Of a stretch of 64,000 nt of DNA, positions 59,439-64,000 are shown piece by piece. Position 1 is the first letter of the stretch; each line of letters starts with the position of its first letter. The notes beneath the pieces were generated by a model. The model saw only the letters and a list, made by a program, of their open reading frames with translations, ran no database searches and was not told where the DNA came from. This DNA is from Bog-473 sp963834405. Its GTDB lineage: Bacteria; Actinomycetota; Acidimicrobiia; Acidimicrobiales; RAAP-2. Where the stretch lies: positions 992,001 through 1,056,000 of the forward strand of contig CAWIBX010000007.1 in the NCBI GenBank assembly GCA_963834405.1, given 5' to 3'. The position numbers were made by a program, and so were the translations under genes.

Positions 59439-59885
59439 ATGACCACCAAATCTGACTTCACGGCTGAGGAATGGCATCTGATCCTAGAAGCGCCACCGAC
59501 TGCTGGCCTGATCGTGGTGACCGCCCAACGAGGAGGTTCGTTTCGCGAGACCATCGCCATGGCGAAGGCCTACGTCGAGGCACGCAAACAGCACGGCGAC
59601 AACGAGCTTCTCGATGAGATCGTCGCAACGAAACCTGAACGGGATCACACGCACTATCACTCGGCCGAAGAGCTGAAGCAGCACGGATTGCAACATCTAC
59701 GCGATGCGGTCGCGCTGCTTGCGACCAAGGCCGCACCGGAAGAGGTCGAAGAATATCGCCGGTTCATCGTCACGCTGTCGCACAAAGTCGCAGCGGCCCA
59801 CCGCGAGCATGGTCAAGAAATCAGCGAGTCCGAGCAGGCGGCGATCAACGACATCACACAAGCCCTCAACGCGACCGTCGGCTAG
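59439..59885 (+). CDS. hypothetical helical protein
   Basis: 148 aa: FTAEEWHLILEAPPTAGLIVVTAQRGGSFRETIAMAKAYVEARKQHG, then helices ending SESEQAAINDITQAL. I recognise the general form of an actinobacterial family of unknown function (AxEWxxLLxxP start, A-x-A-rich helices). ATG at 59439 follows GGAGACTTGAGG. No membrane segment. Second gene after repeat copy 3. Confidence 0.65.
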   Translation: MTTKSDFTAEEWHLILEAPPTAGLIVVTAQRGGSFRETIAMAKAYVEARKQHGDNELLDEIVATKPERDHTHYHSAEELKQHGLQHLRDAVALLATKAAPEEVEEYRRFIVTLSHKVAAAHREHGQEISESEQAAINDITQALNATVG

Positions 59886-59939
59886 GCGGTCTTACCGAGA
59901 GTCGGCCTTCGGTCGACGCCGGGACCGTGACCAGGACAC

Positions 59940-61505
59940 TCAGGCCCGCCCCCCCGCCTCTCCCATTTCGCCGCCGACATCCCGGCGCGCGTCCCGCCGC
60001 ACACCCCGCACGTCGCGCCGCACATCCCGGACCCGCCGCACACCCCCCACGTCCCCCGCATCGCGCACCCCGCCCACGCCCCCACCCGCGTCCCGCATGT
60101 CCCGCCGCGCAAGATGTGGCGTACGGGCGGCCCGCCGCCCCGTCACGTAGGACAGCCCGCCCAGCCCGGCCAGCACCGCCATCGTGGCGTCGCCCTGGGG
60201 CAGGGTGAAGACGACCACCAGCGGGATCAAGGAGCCCACCACCCAGACCAGCTGCTGGCGCATGCCGAAGCGCGCGAAGGCCCGGCCCTGGGCGGACAAC
60301 GGGATGTAACGCTGGGTCATCGCGTCGAAGGACGGCTGGGCCACCGCCCCGCACAGGCCCACCATGAAGGCCAGCACCACCTGCGCGAACAACGTCCCCC
60401 ACACGGCACAGCCGGCCGCCGTCACCGCGATGAGCCACAACGACGACAGGAGCAGCTGCTGTTCGGTCATGCGCTTGCGCAGCCGGCCGACCAACACCAG
60501 ACCCACGATCGCCCCCACACCGGTGCCCGCCAGAACCAACCCGTACCACCAGAGCCCCACCCCCTTCATGCGGCGGAGCCCGAACGCGAGCATGAAGGTC
60601 ATGAACCCCGTGAGCCCGCGCACGATGCACATGGCCGTCAGCCCGAGCAACACCTCCGGATTGGCGATCGGCTGCAGCCGCAGCAGGTCCTGTTCGCGAG
60701 CGAGCGCCTCGCCGGGTGCGCCGAACTCACGCACCCGGGTCTCGGTGTCGGTCCAGAGTTTGTCCGCCTTGCCTCCCGAGAGCACGGGCAAGCGCGCCCC
60801 CGCCACCGCCGCGCCGACGAACACCAGGGTGGCGAAGATCAGCACGGCCGGCGATCCCGAGATCTTGTAGAGGATCACCGCCGGGATGGAGGCGACGAAA
60901 CCGGCGATCGTCCCCAGCAGCGTGAGCCGCGCGTTGAGCGTCGCGTACCCCGCCTGCTCCGCCGTCTCGGCCCCGTCAACCCCTTCCGCCCCATCGGCAC
61001 CCGCAGCACCCGCAGCACCCGCAGCACCCGCAGCACCCTCCGGATGGGACCCGCTCAGCGCCGCCATCTCGGGCACCAAAGCACCCTTCGTCACCACATA
61101 GAGCTTCTGGCACACGAGCACCAGGAAGGCCAGCGGGAACAGCAGCAGGCTGTGGAGGTGCGTCGCCATCAGGGGACACAGCACGGCCTGCCCGATCGCC
61201 GACGCCACGACCATGAGCCGACGCGCCCCCCGGCTGCGGTCGATCAAGGGCCCGAGCAGCGGCGAGACGATGGCGAAGGGGGCGATCGTGAAGAGCAGGT
61301 ACAGCAGGATCTTGTGGTCGGCCGCGTCCGGTGAAATGGAGAAGAACAAAGAACCCGCCAGCGAGATCGTGACCACCGTGGCGCCGCCGAGCATGGCGCA
61401 CTGGACCAGGGACAGGCGCCCGATCGGGTGGGCCTGGTCGAACAGGTCCTTCTGGGCCTGTCGCGCCATGTCCTTGAACTGCTCGATCCTCGAGGACCTC
61501 GCCAC
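59940..61505 (-). CDS. MFS transporter with Arg/Gly/Asp repeat tail
   Basis: Major facilitator with about 11-12 membrane segments, starting QFKDMARQAQKDLF and including the loop motif PLLGPLIDRSRGARRLMV (motif A-like) and a central cytoplasmic loop rich in Ala/Gly (an (AAG)n repeat, about 61000-61035). After the last membrane helix comes a ~55-residue tail of RRDVRGVRRD-like repeats, encoded by a tandem GC-rich DNA stretch (59950-60110). Substrate unknown. GTG at 61505 used; the frame is open further upstream. Divergent from the Lrp-domain gene by ~20 bases. Confidence 0.82.
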   Translation of the reverse strand: MARSSRIEQFKDMARQAQKDLFDQAHPIGRLSLVQCAMLGGATVVTISLAGSLFFSISPDAADHKILLYLLFTIAPFAIVSPLLGPLIDRSRGARRLMVVASAIGQAVLCPLMATHLHSLLLFPLAFLVLVCQKLYVVTKGALVPEMAALSGSHPEGAAGAAGAAGAAGADGAEGVDGAETAEQAGYATLNARLTLLGTIAGFVASIPAVILYKISGSPAVLIFATLVFVGAAVAGARLPVLSGGKADKLWTDTETRVREFGAPGEALAREQDLLRLQPIANPEVLLGLTAMCIVRGLTGFMTFMLAFGLRRMKGVGLWWYGLVLAGTGVGAIVGLVLVGRLRKRMTEQQLLLSSLWLIAVTAAGCAVWGTLFAQVVLAFMVGLCGAVAQPSFDAMTQRYIPLSAQGRAFARFGMRQQLVWVVGSLIPLVVVFTLPQGDATMAVLAGLGGLSYVTGRRAARTPHLARRDMRDAGGGVGGVRDAGDVGGVRRVRDVRRDVRGVRRDARRDVGGEMGEAGGRA

Positions 61506-61526
61506 CAGGCCAATGTACGGTGTGTC

Positions 61527-61763
61527 GTGACCGTGCATGCGTACGTCCTGATCCAGACGGACATCGGCCGGGCGGCGCACGTGGCCGAGCAGGTCAGCGC
61601 CGTCGAAGGCGTGGTGACGTGCGAGGCGGTGACCGGTCCCTACGACGTGATCGCCCAGGCGGAGGCGCCGTCCATGGACGACCTCGGGCGCATGGTCGTC
61701 CGGGACATCCAGCAGATCGAGGGCATCACCCGCACCATCACCTGCCCCGTCGTCAAACTCTGA
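61527..61763 (+). CDS. stand-alone Lrp/AsnC ligand-binding (RAM) domain protein
   Basis: 78 aa, a single RAM domain without DNA-binding part: VHAYVLIQTDIGRAAHVAEQVSAVEGVV, then TGPYDVIAQAEAPSMDDLG and a final strand TRTITCPVVKL. Such proteins bind small molecules and oligomerise. GTG at 61527 or 61533. It shares a very short promoter region with the divergent MFS gene, so the two may be co-regulated. Confidence 0.88.
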   Translation: MTVHAYVLIQTDIGRAAHVAEQVSAVEGVVTCEAVTGPYDVIAQAEAPSMDDLGRMVVRDIQQIEGITRTITCPVVKL

Positions 61764-61944
61764 GCCGACGCAATCCCGGCCCGCTCCAACGGGGGTGACC
61801 CACCACATCGCGGTGCCCAAATCCGCGTGTGGCGACCGATCCGCGCAACTTTCCGACAACTTCTGACGCAGCCGGATTGCACCCCATCCGAGGGGGTATG
61901 GCACCCCCCGCCATAGGCCGTCCTTGGGAAGGGGAGCGAATCCA

Positions 61945-62625
61945 ATGTCTGCTGCGTTGCCGCGGCATGGGCGCGTCCACGCGCTCATGCCGCTCGTCTA
62001 CGTCGCCGTCATCGCAGTCGTCGTGAGCCAACTGGTCACCATCAGTTCTTCTGCACCGCTCCGGCACGCCGGCCACGCCGCACAGGCGGCCGACGGCTCC
62101 CTCACCGAACACTTTGCGAGCGACGTGCACGGCCCCTTACGCCAGACGACCGTGCACACACCGCTGAGCACGACCACGACGACGACCACCACGACGACGA
62201 CCACCACGACGACGAGCACCACGACGCCACCGGCGCCCACCACGACAACCACGCAACCGCCGCCGCCACCACCACCCCCACCGCCTCCGCCGCCGCCTCC
62301 GCCTCCGCCTCCGCCGCCGCCCGCACCGACCGCGTCCGCCAGCAGTGGCGTCCCGCCCATCGGCCAGGCCACGGCTTCCGGCTGCGCCGCGGCCGTCGCC
62401 TACGACACCGCGTACGCGTACCCGGGATTCAGCGTGGAGTGCCCGGGCAACGCAGAGGGGAAGCAGGCGATGACCTGTTGGAACGAGCCCGGGATCTGCC
62501 CCGGCCAGATGGTCATCGTGATCGCCGACGCCTGCCCGGCCGCCTACATGAACGAGGCATCGAACTCGTGGGTGCTGGTGGGCGCGGCCACCGCGCCCAT
62601 CGACCCGTACGGGAGCTGCGGCTAA
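61945..62625 (+). CDS. secreted Thr/Pro-rich protein with Cys-containing C-terminal domain
   Basis: 227 aa. N-terminal signal/anchor (LMPLVYVAVIAVVVSQLV, about residues 14-31), then a Thr run (about 76-100), a Pro run (about 105-130), and a ~95-residue domain with Cys in GCAAAVAYD, FSVECPGN, AMTCWNEPGICPGQMV, DACPAAYMNEASNSW and the end GSCG. This last part resembles small double-psi-barrel/expansin-like wall domains, but I am not sure. GGGGAG precedes the ATG. Probably surface-attached. Confidence 0.7.
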   Translation: MSAALPRHGRVHALMPLVYVAVIAVVVSQLVTISSSAPLRHAGHAAQAADGSLTEHFASDVHGPLRQTTVHTPLSTTTTTTTTTTTTTTTSTTTPPAPTTTTTQPPPPPPPPPPPPPPPPPPPPPPAPTASASSGVPPIGQATASGCAAAVAYDTAYAYPGFSVECPGNAEGKQAMTCWNEPGICPGQMVIVIADACPAAYMNEASNSWVLVGAATAPIDPYGSCG

Positions 62626-62661
62626 GCGGCAGCGACCTGCAGCGAGCCCAGCGAGCTCAGC

Positions 62662-63846
62662 TCAGCTGAGCGCCCCCGACTCGCGCAGCTTGGCGATCGC
62701 GCCCTCGTCCACGCCCCACTCGACCAGCCCCGACACCGTGTCCGCCCCCGGCGGCGACGGCGGCGACGAGATCACCGACGGCGTCCGCGAGAAGCGGGGC
62801 GCCGGCGCCGGCTGCACCGCGCCGTCGACCTCCACAAAAGTGGAACGCGCCACGTTGTGCGGGTGCTGGTGCGCCTCCCACGGCGACAGCACCGGCACCA
62901 CGCAGGCGTCGGTCCCGTCGAACACGGCCGACCACTCGTCCCGCGTCTTCGTGCGAAACACCGACGCGAAGCGCTCCTTCATGGCCGGCCACTCGTCGCG
63001 CGCCATCTGCCCCGGCACACTCGGGTCGCCCTCCAGCCCCAACCCACGGATCAACTCGGCGTAGAACTGCCCCTCGATCCCGCCGACCGCCATCCACTGC
63101 CCGTCCCCCGTCTCGTAGACCTCGTAGAAGGGCGCGCCGGTGTCGAGCATGTTCGAACCGCGCGACTCGTTCCAGAGGCCGTGCCGGCGGAAGGCGTGGA
63201 TCATCGTCATCAGGCACGCTGCGCCGTCCACCATGGCGGCGTCGACCACCTGGCCCTCGCCCGAGCGGGCGGCCTCCAACAACGCGGCCACCATGCCGAA
63301 GGCGAGCAGCATGCCGCCGCCCCCGAAGTCGCCCACCAGGTTCAACGGCGGCACCGGCGGCTCGTCGGCCCGCCCCAGCGGCCACAGAGCCCCGCCGACG
63401 GCGATGTAGTCGATGTCGTGCCCGGCCATCATCGCCATCGGACCGTCCTGGCCCCACCCCGTCATGCGCCCGTAGACCAGGCGCCGGTTGCGGGCCCAGC
63501 AGTCCTCGGGCCCCAGCCCCAGCCGTTCCGCCACCCCGGGGCGGAACCCCTCTATGAACCCGTCCGCCTCCTCCACCAACCCCAGCACCAGCTCGAGCGC
63601 GTCCGGGTGCTTGAGGTCGATCCCCACCGACGGCCGCGACCGGTTCAAAAGATCCCAGTACGACCCGGCCCCCGAGGCGGCGAACGCCTCCCCCGCCTCG
63701 ACCGCGCCCTTGGGCGCCCGCTCCAGGCGCAGCACCTGGGCGCCGGCGTCGGCGAGCATCATGCAGGTGAAGGGGGCGGGACCGATCCCCGCCAGCTCGA
63801 TGATCTTGATCCCCCGCAGCGGCCCCGTTCGCTCTCCGTCGGTCAT
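62662..63846 (-). CDS. CaiB/BaiF CoA-transferase family protein (alpha-methylacyl-CoA racemase-like)
   Basis: 394 aa. Start PLRGIKIIELAGIGPAPFTCMMLADAGAQVLRLER, YGRMTGWGQDGPMAMMAGHDIDYIAV (His/Asp of the racemase site), QVVDAAMVDGAACLM and GGIEGQFYAEL. The GHDxxY segment points to the alpha-methylacyl-CoA racemase subgroup rather than formyl-CoA transferase. It would epimerise 2-methyl-branched acyl-CoAs. Start ATG 63846; divergent from galK. Confidence 0.9.
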   Translation of the reverse strand: MTDGERTGPLRGIKIIELAGIGPAPFTCMMLADAGAQVLRLERAPKGAVEAGEAFAASGAGSYWDLLNRSRPSVGIDLKHPDALELVLGLVEEADGFIEGFRPGVAERLGLGPEDCWARNRRLVYGRMTGWGQDGPMAMMAGHDIDYIAVGGALWPLGRADEPPVPPLNLVGDFGGGGMLLAFGMVAALLEAARSGEGQVVDAAMVDGAACLMTMIHAFRRHGLWNESRGSNMLDTGAPFYEVYETGDGQWMAVGGIEGQFYAELIRGLGLEGDPSVPGQMARDEWPAMKERFASVFRTKTRDEWSAVFDGTDACVVPVLSPWEAHQHPHNVARSTFVEVDGAVQPAPAPRFSRTPSVISSPPSPPGADTVSGLVEWGVDEGAIAKLRESGALS

Positions 63847-63886
63847 CGCAGGATCGTGACCCGGGCCGGCCGCAACGGTCAAGCTG

Positions 63887-64000
63887 GTGGGCGTGCCGAC
63901 GGCCCGCGCCCCTGGACGCGTCACCCTCATCGGTGACCACACCGACTACAACGAGGGCCTGTCGCTGCCCATGGCCATCGACCTGGCCACCGAGGTCACG
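63887..64000 (+). CDS. galK: galactokinase, N-terminal part
   Basis: The frame runs off the right edge. APGRVTLIGDHTDYNEGLSLPMAID is the GHMP-kinase galactokinase signature (GR-x-NLIGEHTDYN-x-G), here with Thr for Asn and Asp for Glu. GTG at 63887 or 63893 starts very close to the signature, so the N-terminal extension of usual galactokinases is short. Family certain; substrate (galactose) inferred. Confidence 0.8.
   Translation, partial: MGVPTARAPGRVTLIGDHTDYNEGLSLPMAIDLATEVT

Overview
The window is high-GC DNA that looks like a chromosome segment of an actinobacterium, most likely from the Acidimicrobiia or a neighbouring lineage (inference). Evidence for this is the PspAB-type protein, DUF2469, a DUF6687-type protein, mycothiol-dependent DinB-type proteins, a GTP-dependent PEP carboxykinase, zinc-type L28 and L32, heavy GTG/TTG start use and many GTGA/ATGA gene overlaps. 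Several otherwise good genes carry one-base shifts or an in-frame stop, often at G/C runs, so the sequence may come from a draft or metagenome assembly. Those breaks should be read as either pseudogenes or sequence errors.

Layout. 0-9 kb: end of a pspAB-like gene, a tyrosine phosphatase, pterin dehydratase + fumC, a large acyltransferase with SGNH domain, an LLM oxidoreductase, an SDR, a phosphotransferase and a SnoaL-type protein. 8.7-11.3 kb: dprA and comM/yifB (minus strand). 11.3-24.5 kb: an accessory block lying between comM and the yraN side of the same ancestral cluster. It holds an FMN-binding split-barrel protein, a phosphoesterase, a TPR-cyclase, a GH172/DUF2961 protein, an IS with a SEC-C passenger, an orphan ABC binding protein, an ECF sigma/anti-sigma pair, and, at its far end, a second, broken 5' piece of comM. 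24.6-27.1 kb: SPFH + NfeD pair, crotonase, yraN. 27.25-29.03 kb: a complete IS with 22-bp inverted ends and 5-bp target repeats.

29-53 kb is a dense housekeeping region on the minus strand: DUF2469, rplS, trmD, rimM, khpA, rpsP, ffh; then ftsY, smc, mutM, rnc, acpP, plsX, rpmF, DUF177; a DivIVA-like gene, coaD, rsmD; recG and a DhaL/FakA-type kinase, with rpmB divergent. These genes join ribosomal proteins and their maturation factors, the SRP pathway, chromosome condensation, fatty-acid/phospholipid initiation, CoA synthesis and DNA repair, and most are coupled by overlaps of a few bases. 53.6-64 kb: thiL, pckG, a small accessory block (MBL, VOC, SRPBCC, two hypothetical proteins), an MFS transporter with an odd tail, a stand-alone Lrp ligand domain, a Thr/Pro-rich secreted protein, a CoA-transferase family protein and the start of galK.

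The most unusual signal is a ~215-235-bp structured repeat present three times in the same orientation (11.37-11.60, 18.38-20.20 and 58.59-58.82 kb), only in accessory DNA. On the minus strand each copy contains a 74-nt tRNA-like fold, with paired changes between copies, flanked by strong hairpins and a short direct repeat copied from its anticodon arm. The middle copy is split by an IS. A short motif (CGACCGTTC) sits just before each tRNA-like unit and also just before the starts of comM, the broken comM copy and yraN.
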